From Planktothrix rubescens CCAP 1459/22 (GTDB taxonomy: Bacteria; Cyanobacteriota; Cyanobacteriia; Cyanobacteriales; Microcoleaceae): 64,000 bases of DNA. The DNA is taken from NCBI GenBank assembly GCA_904830895.1, contig LR882958.1, forward strand, positions 1,420,001 to 1,484,000, given 5' to 3'. Of this stretch, positions 63,962-64,000 are shown in pieces (position 1 is the first letter of the stretch; the number at the start of each line of letters is the position of its first letter). The translations under genes were made by a program, and so were the position numbers. The notes below the pieces were generated by a model. That model worked only from the letters and a program-made list of their open reading frames with translations. It searched no databases and was not told the DNA's origin.

Positions 63962-64000
63962 ACTGTGATTATAGCATTACCTTTGTTTTTAAGTTTACGT

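Overview
The window looks like chromosomal DNA from a filamentous, gas-vacuolate, bloom-forming cyanobacterium, most likely Planktothrix or a close relative. The reasons are gvpA/gvpC gas-vesicle genes in the mosaic form I know from Planktothrix, a complete beta-carboxysome operon, CO2-uptake NDH-1 genes, RpaA, an AT-rich composition, frequent GCGATCGC (HIP1) octamers and many short dispersed palindromic repeats. The assignment rests on gene content read by eye; no database search was possible.

Layout. 1-4.1 kb: two RTX-type repeat proteins sharing an N-terminal leader (the first cut by the window edge). 4.4-7.8 kb: a UvrD/AddB-like ATPase with a tnpB element directly upstream. 8.0-9.8 kb: PxcA and a decayed toxin-antitoxin pair. 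9.8-14.8 kb: gas-vesicle operon on the minus strand, made of two tandem blocks (gvpA, a gvpC-tail fragment, gvpA, gvpC), then gvpN and gvpJ. A tnpB-less IS200/IS605-like element abuts its 5' side. 15.5-19.1 kb: rpaA, a CURT1/CAAD protein, a tiny lipoprotein, a ferritin-like protein and an FTR1 iron permease. 19.3-21.8 kb: AbiE pair and a frameshifted PIN-type pair. 21.8-31 kb: pgk, usp, an RbgA-like GTPase, ndhD, a solute-binding lipoprotein with an MscS channel, ubiX. 31-38 kb: a large hybrid kinase with a phosphatase output, then a probable cruH/cruE pair for aromatic carotenoids. 38-41.5 kb: CYTH protein and an MmeI-like single-chain restriction-modification enzyme. 41.5-52.3 kb: an inorganic-carbon island, with ndhF/ndhD/chp (CO2 hydration) divergent from ccmK-ccmK-ccmL-ccmM-ccmN-ccmO. 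52.3-57.8 kb: nadE, clpX, a PAS/GAF histidine kinase. 58-62.7 kb: glycosyltransferase, polyprenyl-phosphate sugar transferase, gmd and fcl for a probably fucose-containing surface polysaccharide. 62.8-64 kb: dispersed repeats and two more damaged toxin-antitoxin pairs.

The carbon island works as a unit: the NDH-1 complex turns CO2 into cytosolic bicarbonate, and the ccm operon builds the compartment that uses it. The bacterioferritin-like and FTR1 genes form an iron storage/uptake pair. Gas vesicles set buoyancy, and the GvpC variants are expected to set vesicle strength.

Most unusual points: the tandemly duplicated gvp block with one gvpA copy carrying only G/C-run contractions (likely sequence error); tnpB-less IS200/IS605-like remnants upstream of gvpA and inside the ccm operon; GC-rich palindromic repeats translated in frame inside nadE and cruE; two MITE-like elements with central GTGCAC palindromes; and a cluster of at least four damaged toxin-antitoxin modules. 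I found no tRNA, rRNA, CRISPR array or prophage.
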